DNA from: Mangifera indica
Lineage: Eukaryota; Streptophyta; Magnoliopsida; Sapindales; Anacardiaceae
Direction of reading: 5' to 3'
Assembly: GCF_011075055.1 (NCBI RefSeq)
Contig: NC_058144.1
Span: 9,576,138 to 9,640,137 of the forward strand
Length of the DNA: 64,000 nt
The position numbers and the translations under genes are program-made. This document shows positions 23,641 through 36,000 of the stretch, in pieces. The notes under the pieces were generated by a model, which worked only from the letters and a program-made list of their open reading frames with translations, ran no database searches and was not told the DNA's origin. Within the stretch, counting starts at the first letter, position 1, and each line of letters opens with the position of its first letter.

Positions 23641-24533
23641 ATATAAGGTTTTAACGGAAATACTCATGAAGTCAAATCATTGATTTGAACTATAAATTTA
23701 AATTAAATTATTTTTTATTTGAATTAAACTTGTGTCATCCTTAATTTTAGTTTAATAAATTCAAATTGAATTCAAGTTAGATTATTTTCTATTCTAATCA
23801 AATGTGTTAAGAGGTGTTTGGACTCCCCTTGATCCATATCCAACCCTAAAGAGGCCGACAAGCACCCAATTGTTGTTAAGCTTGAATGTTTTTTTTTTTT
23901 TCTCTAGATTTAATTGACCTCTCTTATACAAAATTATGTCACTATATTACTTATGTAGTAAAAAAGTGAAAAACTTGAGTGTAAAAAATTGTGGATAAGA
24001 TGAAAAGGAAAAAGACAGTAGAGGATCATGATTCATGAATCATCATCAAAATTTGACTGAGGTTAATTTTACGTTAAGATAATGTCTTCTATAGCTGCGA
24101 AAGCAAAGCACATTGATTCCACACTGAATTTCATCCATTAAATTTCAATTTTTTAAGTCCTTTGATTCTAATTCAAGCAAAGTTACTTGGCAACTGAATT
24201 CTACTTTATGATTTTAATTGAATTTAGTGGTGCGTTCATGTGAATTGATGAATCCTTAAGAGAATCTCCCCAATGATAACTTACCATAAAGCTGAAAAAA
24301 TTTAAAAACAAAATCCCTGCATATTGTTAATCCTAATCCTACCAAAAGCTGACGAAGTTTGCCTTCTATAAAAGGAAAGTTAAAGATACAATGTTCTGAT
24401 GAGGGAGCAATCTTTACTGTGTTTTTTGTAATATTCAAGAGAAAAAGGGGAATACCCGGTTGCTTCTAACTGAAACAATGGATACCCAATAAAGTTTTAA
24501 GTCACTTCTTCAAGAAACCCATATTCATTATTT
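23641..24533. other. Intergenic, promoter side of the ARM-repeat gene
   Basis: AT-rich sequence without a supported gene. The last few hundred bases presumably include the promoter and 5' UTR of the armadillo gene. Confidence 0.5.
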
Positions 24534-25700
24534 ATGTCATCGTTTTGTAACTCTGATTTTACTGTCCACAAATTTGGAGTTGAACGTTCCATGGAGGACT
24601 TACTTGCGGATAGTGTTTTCAATGGTGACAGAGAGGCTCAGATTCAAGCTGCTTCTCAGTTTGGTAAGTTAAGCAGCAAACAGAAGCAGAAACTGGTTGA
24701 CAGAGGCGTCATAGTTCCGCTGGTTTCAATGCTTCATTCACAGGATTATGAAGCCATTGAAGCTGCATTGTTATCTCTACTTAGTCTTGCATTTGGCAGT
24801 GAACGGTTAGTTCTCCATTTTATGATAATCCTTTTTTCGATAGAGTTGTTCAAATTTGGTGTCATTGTATACATTGTTTCGATTGATTTTTGCTGATTTT
24901 ACAGGAACAAGGTCCGGATTGTAAAATCTGGAGTTGTGCCAGTGTTGTTGGAGCTCCTTCAATGCCAAAGCTTGGTGCTGATTGAACTTACAGTTGCAGC
25001 TATGTTGATTCTTTCTTCTTGTGTGGCAAACAAGTTGGCAATTGCATCTTCCGGGGCAATTCAACTTCTTGTTGAAATCTTGAGAGGAAACATTGATAAT
25101 AACAACGGTCGCATTAGCATACAAGCTAAGATTGATGCTATTGCCACTCTCCATAACCTCTCAACGTGCCCTCATCTTATCCCATCAGTTGCCTCTTCTG
25201 GTGTCATATATCCCTTGCTTCAGATAATCCAAGCTTCTGAGAAATCATCAGAGTTCACGGAGAAGGCGATTGCGTTGCTTGAGAACATTGTTTCACTGTC
25301 AGAAAATGCACTTCAAGAGATTGCTGCCACTGGCTGCGCAATTCGGGCCTTTGTTGAGGTTATTGAAGAGGGGTCTATGCAATGCAAGGAGCATGCAGTG
25401 TCAATCCTGCTAATGATATGCCAGAGCTGCAGAGACCAATACCGAGGCTCAATCTTGAGGGAAGGGGTAATGCCTGGGCTGCTGCAGTTGAATGTGGATG
25501 GAACTTGGAGGGCGAAAAACATGGCAAGAGAATTGTTGCTACTTCTCAGAGATTGCTCGGATTATGAGTCAAGAGGTGAACAATCAAAGCATGAGCTCAT
25601 GGAGCAGATTATGCAGGAGATAGATACCGAAGGAGAGAGGGTTGGTGAAACAACCCTCAGACTGGTTGAAGAAATGATTGCAAAACTCAGTACCAGATAA
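24534..25700 (+). CDS. Armadillo-repeat protein
   Basis: Two exons (24534-24805 and 24905-25700) join through an arginine codon and give 355 residues. It is made of consecutive armadillo-like helical repeats: GVIVPLVSMLHSQDYEAIEA, SGVVPVLLELLQCQSLVLIE, SGAIQLLVEIL, SGVIYPLLQIIQASEKSSEF, GCAIRAFVEVIEEGSMQCKE and GVMPGLLQLNVDGTWRAKNM. There is no U-box, so it resembles the stand-alone ARM relatives of plant U-box E3 ligases. The acidic C-terminus (about residues 300-355, HELMEQIMQEIDTEGER) looks helical. Its function is likely a protein-binding scaffold; no partner can be read from sequence. The start is the first ATG; a second at 24591 (MEDLLADS) is also plausible. From memory, Arabidopsis At5g14510 is of this type and sits beside an epimerase gene. 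Confidence 0.88.
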
Positions 25701-26478
25701 TTGTTGCTTAAAATTACAGAGTTTTGACCAATGTGTAACATAATATGTCAGTTGTTCTGTGGGTCTGGACTTGTGTAAGTAAAGATTTGGTTTGCATCGC
25801 TTTTGCATACTTTTTTTTGGGTAATTAGGAAACTTTATTTGAGTTGGATCTCCCTTTCGCATACTATTAGGTCTGTAAATTTTAGATTCGTAAAAACATT
25901 CTAAATGGTGCGGCAACCAAAGAAGCAGAGAAATGGGCTCGTGCTTTAGAGCCTGCTAAAAGTAGGTGATTCATGTTCATCCAATAACAACAAAATGTAT
26001 ATGTACCATTCTCCTAAATCAATGGGATTTTAACCATAGCTTATCTGCCAACAGGAAATGAGGATTCACATAAAGCCATAAAAATTTTTGAAAAACGCTC
26101 AACTCGAATCCCGGAAATAGAAATCAGGTAAACAAGATAATTAATTTACCTTGATTTTGCTGTTGAAGTTTGGGAGGCCTACACCTTTGAGTCCTTGAGA
26201 GCCCCTGTAGGTTTTCCCAGGGCTCTGAAAAGAGAGACTGGTATCAAATAACAAATTCAAAATCCTTCAACATAGGGCTCGAGAGAAACCATACCTTTCA
26301 ACAAGTTGTTTTGCCTAGGTTCATTTGACAAACAAAAATGTGTACTAGCACTTACTGGCTTCAGCAATTGGCTTAAAGAAACCAAATTTATTGCTACTCC
26401 AAATAACAAACACAATTCAGACAGGTAATTAAAGTACGTATGAATCATAATATCTGTAATTTCCCATTATTCAACTAC
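25701..26478. other. Intergenic spacer
   Basis: It holds the 3' flank of the armadillo gene and the 3' side of the BAHD pseudogene. Nothing recognised. Confidence 0.5.
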
Positions 26479-27690
26479 AAGAAGGGACTTGGATTAACAG
26501 AAGCATAAGCAAGGTATCCTTCAGCTGCAATTCTAAAGAAGAACTCATCACCATAAGCCTTGATATGTCAAACCTTAGGTCTATTGACCTGCCCAACAAT
26601 CAGTGTATCAAGTTAAGAGTTTGATTTTGATACGATACCGATGGGTTTTGAACCATGCTCTCACACTTGGGGATTCCATTCCTTCACCAAACTTATCATC
26701 CATCATCTTTATCTATTCATGAACTTTTTGTGCTAGACTCTTATGGTCAAGTTTCTGTGTATGGGACAAATTTGAGTTGTTGCTGCACACAAGTTACCAA
26801 TAAATTGTTGTGGCAAAGGTGGATTGATTCTCTTTCTCAGATTCATAGAAATTAATGCTGCCAAATGTGTAGGGCTAAATTCATTTGTTCCTCTAACCGC
26901 AGCAGCCCTCACACCACTCAACATAAGCATTGTCACAGCCTCAAACCTCGTTGGACGGTCCATGCCTTCCATTTCTAAGTTCTTCTCTTAAAGAAGCAAT
27001 TTTTGAAGCATCTAAACAAACCTTTTGCAATAGCTTCTGTGCAGGACCAATGTTTTTCAAAAACACTCTTGGTTATGCCTGACACATCTTGTGGAGGGAA
27101 GACTGAAGTGCAATCCAATATCACATCTTTATTATTAAGGAACAACAAGAAGCAACTGCAGCCCAGTCTTTAACAAAGGTTGCTGCAGCTGTTGCTCTGC
27201 AATAACATGACTAAAACAAACACAAATGGCCACCCTACAACAGCCAAAATAACTAAACTGAAAAACCACTAAAGTACTTTAACTTTTTTTTAGTATGCGA
27301 GGTAGTAGCTTCTCTAGCAAGTCTATCTCCAATTGTTTAAGCACCTCAGACATGTTCCCTGCTACTTGAGCCTCAATAAATGTGACACCAGTGTTGGTAA
27401 TCCCACATTGGTTGGGAAACAAATTGGGTATAGATATAAAAGTGTGACCTCTTAGTTTAGTTTTTAGGGTGTTTGAAGGTAGAAATTTTGATAATATTTC
27501 TGTTTCCTGCTGAGTAAAAGAAAATGAAAGGGAAGTGCACTTCAGAAGTAACTAATTGGCAGACAAATTTGATGAGCCCTTTGGTGGTCAGGCGTTGGCA
27601 AAGATGGCTTGATGATTTCTTTAGAAATGATTTGGGTTTCCATTTGCATATGCAACTTGCAGACATGTTGAACTAAATTTTCTTTGTTGA
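26479..27690 (-). pseudogene. BAHD acyltransferase pseudogene
   Basis: A decayed tandem copy of the intact BAHD gene at 28274-29554, same strand. N-terminus IISKEIIKPSLPTPDH (about 27600-27650), then a frameshift and stop before VHFPFIFFYSAG. The following roughly 40 codons (through the family's YYPFAGRL region) are replaced by about 90 unrelated bases (27393-27480). Homology resumes at TGVTFIEAQVAGNMSEVL (about 27330-27390). The acyl-transfer HxxxD becomes HVIAE in a shifted frame, later blocks include MDRPTRFEAVTMLMLSGV and NLRKRINPPLP (26830-26970), the DFGWG motif is lost, and the end reads EGYLAYASVNPSP (about 26490). It cannot be functional. Confidence 0.88.
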
Positions 27691-28273
27691 CTTGCTTGAT
27701 GCTCGATTCAAAAAGTTTTTATATTATGATAATTATTATAAAAATGTGAAGACTTGATCAAATCAAATCAAATAACTTAGGCCAATCACATCAAAGGTGA
27801 TGATAGATCAACAATGTTAGTCATTTGCAATTTTAATAGTGAAGTTAAACCCTTTATCATACATAGAAGACCCTTTAAACTTCATGTTTAATAAAGGAAA
27901 AATAAGTAATGAAATGTTTAGTAATACATAATCATTTGACAATCTTTGATAACCTCATTCCAATATTTACCTGGTCTTATTTAGATTTTCAACCATATCA
28001 GTATAAAAATCAAGCCATATGAGAAAGAAAGCCCATCTGTCTTAACTGTTCATGTAAAAAGATCAAATGTAATTTTCAAGTGACATTTAGAGTTGAATAT
28101 TTTTCAACTTGAGGCATTTTATTCTAATTGATCTCCTATGAAAGTATGAAGCAGATCACACCCATGTACAAGTTACAGAGAAACAAACAGAGAGTGAAAA
28201 CACCCAGAAACACACTGTGAATCTGTGATTCCAAAACTTAACCATTCATAAAACATTTGCCATTATTCAAATC
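27691..28273. other. Intergenic spacer between the BAHD copies
   Basis: AT-rich, with no coding signal. It includes the region 3' of the intact BAHD gene. Confidence 0.5.
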
Positions 28274-29554
28274 TCAAAAGGGACTTGGACTAACAGAAGA
28301 ATAAGCAAGGATGCCAGGATCCTGCTCAAATTTGGCCATGTCTTCCTTGGGCAATCCCATCCATACTTCTATTCCTTCACCATCACTAGTGTCCACGAGC
28401 ATGGCAACTTTATCATCTCTCACAATAGTGGCTATCCATTTAGGCTTTCCCCAGCCAAAATCAGCTTCATAAAATGGAAGTTTACACCAACTACTATTCC
28501 AAAATATTCTATTCTTAGATAACCCTTCAACTGCATTCTTCAAGAAATTTAAGAACTCACCACCTCCATAAACATTCCTCACAAACTGATCATCCACCAT
28601 CCTTATTGATTCGTGAATCATTTTCGCTAAACTCTTATGGTCAATTCTCTCATTCATTGGACACATTAATGTTGTTGTTGTGCAAATGTTACCAACACAT
28701 TCTTCTGGCAAAGGTGGATTCATTCTCTTTCTCAGATTCACAGGAAATGAAGCTGCCAAAATTGTAGAACTAAACTCATTTGTTTCTCTGGCTGCAGCAG
28801 CTATCACAGCACTCAAAATAAGTGTTGACACAGCCTCAACCCGCGTTGGACGATCCAAACCTGCTACATTGCCAATTTCTTCTCTCAAAGCAGCAATCTT
28901 AGCAGCATCAAACACAAACCTTTTCGTTTTAATTTCTACATATGAAACACATCTTTCGCAAACACTGTCGGTTAACCCTAACACATCTTGCGGAGGGAAG
29001 ATTGAGGTGCAATCAAATATTACATCTTTAATATCAATGGAACGACAAGAAGCAAGTGCAGCCCAGTTTTTAACAAAGTTTGCAGCAGCTGTTGCATCAG
29101 CAATAAAATGACTAAAACAAACACCAATGGCCATTCCACCACAGTCAAAATAACTCACCTGAACAACCACCAGAGTACTCAACTTTTCATCCGCTTTGAA
29201 TGGTAGCAGCTGCTCTAGCAAATCCATCTCAGGTTCTTTAAGCACCTCCGACATGTTCCCAGCTACTTGAGCTTCAATGAATGTGACACCAGAATCATCA
29301 CAATCAATAAAAGAACCATCTTTCAGTCTTCCTGCAAAAGGGTAGTAATAAGTCAACGTTTGCGAGAGGGAGAGTTTGAGTTCAATAGAAGTTTTGCTGG
29401 GATCTTTAGTTGCTGCCGAGTAAAAGAAAATGAAGGGGAAATGGACATGGGGAGGAACCAATTGTTCCAGAAGGCAAAGTTTATGGGTTCTTAACTGGTT
29501 TGGTGTTGGAGAAGATGGCTTGATGATTTCTCCAGAAAGGATTCGGATTTCCAT
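28274..29554 (-). CDS. BAHD acyltransferase (vinorine synthase-like clade)
   Basis: Intronless 426-residue enzyme that transfers an acyl group from acyl-CoA to an alcohol or amine acceptor in specialised metabolism, presumably cytosolic. Seen: N-terminal EIIKPSSPTPNQLRTHKLCL, FPFIFFYSA, YYPFAGRLKD, the catalytic HxxxD as HFIAD (His149, Asp153), DRPTRVEAVSTLI, NLRKRMNPPLP, and the structural DFGWG (Asp365-Gly369) followed by KPKW, with a normal C-terminus. Length and motif order fit the clade containing vinorine synthase and related alkaloid or terpene acetyltransferases. The acceptor cannot be inferred. The start is the first ATG with the expected spacing to the KPSSPTP block. A broken paralogue lies 584 bp away on the 3' side, so this is a local tandem duplication. 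Confidence 0.93.
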   Translation of the reverse strand: MEIRILSGEIIKPSSPTPNQLRTHKLCLLEQLVPPHVHFPFIFFYSAATKDPSKTSIELKLSLSQTLTYYYPFAGRLKDGSFIDCDDSGVTFIEAQVAGNMSEVLKEPEMDLLEQLLPFKADEKLSTLVVVQVSYFDCGGMAIGVCFSHFIADATAAANFVKNWAALASCRSIDIKDVIFDCTSIFPPQDVLGLTDSVCERCVSYVEIKTKRFVFDAAKIAALREEIGNVAGLDRPTRVEAVSTLILSAVIAAAARETNEFSSTILAASFPVNLRKRMNPPLPEECVGNICTTTTLMCPMNERIDHKSLAKMIHESIRMVDDQFVRNVYGGGEFLNFLKNAVEGLSKNRIFWNSSWCKLPFYEADFGWGKPKWIATIVRDDKVAMLVDTSDGEGIEVWMGLPKEDMAKFEQDPGILAYSSVSPSPF

Positions 29555-31409
29555 TTTTGCATAATGTTACTTGCTAGAAAATTGAGCAAAGCTTTTAATG
29601 GATTTTGCTTCAAGAAGTTCAGACCATTATTGGAGATTTCAACACTTGAATGAAGGGACCATATCAAGTCAAATGGAATTACTTCAACACTAAGTGCTTT
29701 AGAGGTTAATCAATCTTTCAATCCAATGTTTAGTGATTGGCCCAATACCGAGCAAAGGTTATAAAATTAATGTTTATTCAGATTATTAAGAAATAATCAT
29801 TTAATAATAGTCCCACAATTGCTTCCACCCACAATATTAAATTTTGAGTCTGATATTTACCTAATCTTACATTATTGTCAACCCTATTAACAAAAAAAAA
29901 AATGAAGCATCATGCGCCAACGTCTCTCCAATGTTTAAACGTTTCTTTCGTGTATTTACTGGTGCAGGTTGGGTAATTAAAAAAGTTACAAGAAGTTTTT
30001 TATGTGACTGCAAGATCGTCCTTAAAAGAGGAAGCAACTATTAGGGCTGTAAACAAGCCAAGCCAAGTCCAAACAGAACTCAACTTGTTTTTGGCTTGTT
30101 TTGGATTGATCGAGACTTGGGTTTGTTGAGTTTGCTCAATTACATGTTCGTGTTTGATTCGTTTAGTAATCTTACTATTCATGATCGGTTTGTATCAGCT
30201 TAGGTTCGTGTGTATAACTCAATTTTACACAAGATATTTGTCTTAGTTTGGTTATCAAGCTCGGCTTTACGCTTGTTTTAAATTTTGAATTATTCAAATA
30301 TACAATAATTTATATCATATACAACTTGATTAAAACATTTTTTCATTTAAGTGAGCCTTCACTCAACTCATGCTTAGGTTGGAGTTCATAATAATTTTTC
30401 TCTTAAAACTCAAGCTCGCATTCGTGCTCGTATTTGTTTAGGACAAACTTGACTCACACTTATTTTAAATCCAAACAAACTCACTTCAAATCCATGATTA
30501 TGATACATTTGATCCAAATAATATTTTATTATCAAAAATAAAATATTAAATATAAATAATAACAAAATTTTAAGATATTATTTTACTTAAAATACCGTTA
30601 CTACTTTATATCTCCTACAAAAAGGACCAGATGTTAGTGGGTAATATGTGATTTGACAAGATCACAACCATATCAAGAACCAAATAAGTTCACCTTTATA
30701 TCATCTACATGAACCAAACAAGAAGATCAAATTAGATTTGATAATCTTGTGGGAATACACAAGTCTCAAATTGCAAGAAAAATGAAGATAAAATGGTATA
30801 TAGAGAATGAGATTCTAAGTTAGAATGGTTTAAATCATTTTAACAACTGAAACCCAAATATGTTAAAACCCATAATTAATATGTGACTTATATTTCTAGC
30901 AAATGTTTTTGTAAAAAAATTAACAACCAATGCAATTTAATTCTAAAATCTTCCACAATACATGATAAATAGTGTTAAATTCCTGCAATCACCATCTATA
31001 TATCAGAATCACCCTAGCTAGCAGTAGTTTTACATAAATAAACAATAACAAAGCTAAAATCAAAAAGAAAAAAACTAGCAAAGTTGTTGCAACAGTACAT
31101 AGCAGAATATTCTGAACAGGCATTATTATGATAAATCCCCGTGTAAAAATGTACCATTTGCCAAAAGTCTATTGAAACAACATTCTAATTTATGAAGCAA
31201 TCAACAAGTGAAGGGATGGAGTCATGTTCCATCCTTGAACCTTCTAAAAGTAGCTTATGCATGTCCACCCAATAGCATATATTGTAAAATTCTCCTCAGG
31301 AAAAGGTGATTTGGGGGATTATTTCATCAAAACTATTGTAGTTGCCTACACAATATATGGATTCGCACACCCACATGAAAACGGTTCTAAATGGATTACG
31401 TGGCATTTT
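29555..31409. other. Intergenic with repeat debris
   Basis: It contains the BAHD promoter at the left, a degenerate repeat at about 30030-30480 built from AGCTCAAGC / CAAGCTCG-type motifs, and a stretch at 30500-30600 resembling the left end of the MITE at 45503 (TTTGATCCAAATAATATTTT). The right end holds the sucrase/ferredoxin-like gene's 3' UTR. No gene supported. Confidence 0.5.
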
Positions 31410-33629
31410 TCAGCCTGACCTTCTATAAGCACTATAAGCAATTGCAACAGTTGCAACCGCCCCAACCACAGCTGCAGCTGTAAGGACATCCCTTTGCTCT
31501 AATGATTCTATCCAACTTGAAAATTTGCTTGGAGCCTTAGTTTGTGCCCCTTTCTCGTCCACACCTCCTTCCCTGCAGCATGAAGAGCCATTGGCACCCT
31601 GGCAACAACCACCCACTATTTCCTTGACTTGACTGTTGCTATCATGTTTTTTGCTTTTCTTCCCATCTTTACTGTTTGGAAGCTTCTGTTCTTCTACTTT
31701 CTGACCTTCTTCCTTAGATGCTCCCATTTGGCCTCTGCGGATGATTATTGATTTCCAATTACAATATTGCATTGAATCATGCCAAAGATATAAACTAATA
31801 AAAACTTAAGCAGAAACAATCTTTCAATTCCGTGCATACGAAACATAACTTATGGAAGGATGCCTTCATGAAGTAAATTCACCAAATAAATTCTATGGAA
31901 TTAAATGAAAATCCGAAGCCTTAGATGCCACATCTAACTCAAGCATATAACCTTTTCAGGTTAGTCATAATGACTACCAAGACCAAAAAGCAAAAGTGTA
32001 AAAAAGTTCTACTTCATGGAAACAGAATAAAGCCATGTCCACTTGTAGTTCAGTCATATGATAAGTAGGCACCAATAATAATTATTGGTGCTATATTATA
32101 TGTTCTGGCATAAACATCAAAATAATTATTTACTTGTGGCCTCTTAACATCAAAACACACAAGCATTTAAAGAGAAGGTGAAATACGCATTTCTTTTTAT
32201 TTTAGCGTCTTTACACACTTATATCCTTTAGAATATCAACCCGTCTATTAGTGCAATATTATATCAATAATAATTATTTACTTATTAACAAATACATCAA
32301 ATTATACCCACCACAGAAATAAAATATGTTTCACCAGTTAAAAGTAATTTACAAATTGAGCACCCCACTCTGTAATAAGTTCATGGAAACTAAAATTATT
32401 AGCAAATCCAAAAAAGATTTCACGAAAACAATAAGACAAACCTCCAAAGGCGTTCTATTATTTCTCCCTTTGCAATATGTTGATCAAGCATTGAAGGCAC
32501 ATCATCAGGAGTAACATAGCCATACCTACAATCACACACCAAAAACTATTTAGAGCCGAAAGCAACCCATTTATATTGAATTTCCTACTCCAGTAGATTA
32601 TGATAAGTAGACAGTAGGGTTTAGATCTTACCAATGACCCATAATTTTCCCTTCTGAATCAGGACTGTAAATGATCAAGTTTCCAGCATACTTGTGGCCT
32701 CCAATATGAGAGCATGGACTGACAAAGATCTGACCCTTCAGTCCTCGCGACTCAATCTCCTCATTAAGCTTTTCAATAAGAGCTGGGCCACAAACACCAC
32801 ATCTCTTATCTCGACTACCATGGGCACAAACAAACACATATGATCCAGTCAATGTCTCCTGCACTCCAGAAGTCCATGGCTTCCCATTCACAAGAACATC
32901 ATCAACAAAGCTTTCTACATCTTCGTCCTTCAAACCCCTTCACCAGCATTCCATCAAAATTTCAGAATCATCAAACCTATTTCAAGTTATAACTACATAA
33001 CAGTTTCAAGAAAGAAGATTCTAATAAACTAAAATCAAATTTAAATAAACAGTAACTTACTTGTATTTGATCATTTCGAGGAAAATCAACACATCTCCAT
33101 CACTCCCTTCGCCGCCTCCACATATCGTAACCTTTGTCTATAAAATAGAAGCAATTCAAATCAATCAATTCACAAATTAAAAAAAAAAAACTAAAAAGAC
33201 GAAAGCAACACCTAAGTAAGACAACCAAGGAACCTTAACGGTGATGTCGTTTTTACGAGCTTTGATGGCGGAGGAAAGCAGTTTAGGGAGGGGATCGACT
33301 TCAGACTCCTCGACACGTGGCAGCCACGAATCAGGTCCTTTGTAAGAGAGAAACACGTGGCGGTCGTAGGAATCCACGGTTCCCGCCAAGTTGGCCTTGT
33401 ACATTTCCCCCCGCGAGAACCCGAACTTCGCATCATCTTCGCTGGAGATCGTTGACATGTTACTCACAGCGCTCGTCTTCTGAACTCGGACTCTGAGCCG
33501 TGGACCCGGGCACGGATTCAGGCGAACAGAGTAGTAACAAAGAGAAACAGGCGGCTTCCTCGGAGAAAAATGAAGAAAAATGTGATGAGCGGCAGATATG
33601 AGAGTGCGCGTTGGGTGTACAATGCGCAT
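31410..33629 (-). CDS. Sucrase/ferredoxin-like (AIM32-type) protein
   Basis: A thioredoxin-fold, probably iron-sulphur-binding protein of the Suc_Fer-like family related to yeast Aim32. Five exons (33629-33234, 33137-33061, 32937-32632, 32525-32442 and 31734-31410) join in phase to 395 residues. Seen: SRGEMYKANLAGTVDSYDRH, KVTICGGGEGSDGDV, VNGKPWTSGVQETLTGSYVF, the family Cys/His motifs VCAHGSRDKRCGVCGP and PCSHIGGHKYAGN, HWYGYVTPDDVPSML, then a low-complexity tail with a Cys cluster (GGCCQGANGSSCC) and a hydrophobic C-terminal segment (VLTAAAVVGAVATVAIAYSA) followed by YRRSG, which looks like a tail anchor. The first ATG adds 57 residues rich in Arg, Ser and His, a possible organelle transit peptide; the internal Met58 (MSTISSEDD) is the alternative start. 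The exact biochemical role is not known. Confidence 0.9.
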
Positions 33630-34047
33630 ACGAAGTTGCAGCGGCTGTTATATTTTCTGTCAGTGTGCTTCTGGGAAAATGACAACGGGCTTGGATAAAG
33701 AGTGGCGGCACGCGCCTGCGTGAGGTCGTGGGACGGATTAGGTCAAATTGTTGCAGGTAAAAATTCGGATAAAAGTTGTAAGATTCACGTGCATAATAAA
33801 ATAATCAAAATATTTACATAATTTTTCCTCCTTCAACATTAATAAGTGTTATAATTAATAAATCAATATTAATTAAAATAATTAAATTTGAGATCCATTC
33901 AGGAGAAAAATCAATAACTCAACTCTTATATAATATAATTAATTAAATTAAATATAAATTTAAACTTTATTTCTAATAATTAATAAAATTTTAAACTAAA
34001 CCCTAATTTTCTTTTAAAATATCCACACTCTAATTAAAAAAATTAAA

Positions 34048-34205
34048 GAGTAATATTATACATATTTATTTTAAATATATAAATAGATATATATTATTAT
34101 ATAATTAAATATTATTTTTCTTTAATTTTTAATTACTTAATTATATAATAATATATATTAAAATATATATATTTATATTTTAAAAATAAATACACATAAT
34201 TTTAT
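34048..34205. repeat. AT-rich palindromic MITE copy
   Basis: It starts GAGTAATATTATACATATTT and contains inverted halves around a TTTAATTTTTAATT centre, ending near ACACATAATTTTATTA. It shares the layout of the copies at 52019 and 62050. Confidence 0.4.
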
Positions 34206-34540
34206 TAAAAATTAAATAAGAAGAATTGTAATATTAGCATAAGTCCTGTCCTAAAATTTGGAAATTAATTAATAAAATAATTGTATTACTTTATAAAAGT
34301 GTTTTTTGGTTTAATATAATATAATATATTTTAATTGAAAAATAGATTAAAAAGGTTAAAAGTGGATTGAGAATGATTTAAATTTGTGTGAAACTCAGCC
34401 CTAATTATTATTATGTGGATATAAAAATAGAAATTTGATTATTATATGGGGCGTCAACGAGCCCCACGTGAAGTGGCGACATTTATCCTCGTGCTTCAGA
34501 GGCAATCCAAAAGCAATTGCATGAATTCAATCTTGGTTAG

Positions 34541-34860
34541 GGCACAGGATTATTTCCCACCCAAGTTTTAGTCAATTTTAGAATTATATTTCCGGTAATT
34601 TAAAAATATAAATATTTGTTTTTAATTTAATTATTTTTAAATTTTTTATTAGAAACAAATATAAAATTATTATGTTATTATTAATATTAAAAAATATATA
34701 ATTAATTATATTTTTTTATAAATTTTAAAAATATATAATTTTATTATTGTCTAAAGTTTTTTAATTTTAAAAATAATATTTTCCTCTCAAAACTTAAGAT
34801 TTATTTTTAATAGCTCTCCGACGATCATTTTTTGTCATTAGTGACTTTCCTCTTTATTTA
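34541..34860 (+). mobile_element. MULE-type MITE remnant, left side
   Basis: It starts GGCACAGGATTATTTCCCAC, a degenerate form of the family terminus, and keeps the interior order including a CTCCGACGATCA patch at about 34815. No right terminus seen. Confidence 0.4.
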
Positions 34861-35336
34861 TATATAAAATTATATATATTTTATGTGTATATAATTTTAT
34901 ACAAATTATTATATTCAAATTTAAGATCAAATTGAGTTTTTGTCAAAAAATAAATTCGTTTTTGTGAATGAATTAAATTTGAACTTGTTACGGTACTTAA
35001 ATTCGAATAGATTGAATTTAATATTAATATTTTTAGTTAAATTTGAATTTGAATTTATAGATATTAGGTTAATTTTAAACAGTTTACAGTTCATTTCAGT
35101 CACAATCAAATTAGTCCTATCCAGATTGGTAAGCACAGCGACAATAATTGACCACGGGGGCAAAAAAGCTCTTGAAAGAAATAGAATTAATTGAGAAAGG
35201 GAAGTGGGATAGGAAAAGACTATGAATTATTGATTTTGGCCCCTTTCAAGTAGCAATTTCTATAAGGAAGAATTGCCAGGTCAGCAATTAATATTTAATC
35301 TTTTTCTTAAAAAAAAAATCATTTAAAAGTAAAATA

Positions 35337-36000
35337 GGCCAAACGACATAATTCCAAACTATCGAAAATTTAAACTTTTTACTCATAGATTGATAAAATT
35401 TAAAAGTAATAGAATTATATAATCGTAAAGGTAAAATTATTGTTTAACTAATAATATATTTAAAATAATAAAATTTTATCTATTTTTTTATAAAGTTAGA
35501 AAACTACCAATTTTTTTTTTCAGAATTAAACTTTCAAAACTTACATTTTCCCTTTTAACGTTTACGGTTTAGGATTTTTCTCTTTTTCATATTCTTGCGT
35601 TAGAACTGGCAACTTAGCTCTCCCTCTCTTTTTTTGTCGCATCTCCGACATGTTTCTCTTACAGTGATTTGTCTTTATCTGAGGGCGCATAAGAGTTACT
35701 GTGGGGGAAACATAGTGGAGATACACTGGAAAAGGGGAAAGGAGAAATCTTAGGAGAAAAACATAAGATTTTAAAATTTAATTTTAGAGAAAAATTATTA
35801 GTTTTATAAATTTAAGAAAGAAATATATAATATTTTATTATTTTTAATATATTACTAATTAAATGATGAATTTATTTTTGAAATTAATTATTTTTGTTAG
35901 TTTTAATAATTTATGAGTATAAATTTAGATTTTTAATAATTAACGAATAAAATATTAGATTTGTATTAAACTTTTGATAGAAAATCGTCATTTAACTAAT
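35337..36000 (+). mobile_element. MULE-type MITE remnant, right end degraded
   Basis: It starts GGCCAAACGACATAATTCCA, with the same downstream AT pattern as the complete copy at 62812. The core has the GC-richer CATCTCCGACATG patch (35640-35655) and purine-rich stretch. A proper inverted terminus was not found; the end is approximate. Confidence 0.45.

Noticed and set aside
24807..25154. A 115-codon minus-strand frame
   Set aside because: Antisense of the armadillo gene's intron and second exon; no independent support.
28680..29111. A 143-codon plus-strand frame
   Set aside because: It is the antisense shadow of the intact BAHD gene; no family features.
33310..33365. Two CACGTG G-boxes
   Set aside because: They fall inside the coding exon of the AIM32-like gene and are explained by its codons.
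34927..35194. Two overlapping antisense frames rich in Asn, Leu and Lys
   Set aside because: Both arise from AT-rich low-complexity DNA with internal inverted motifs; no coding evidence.
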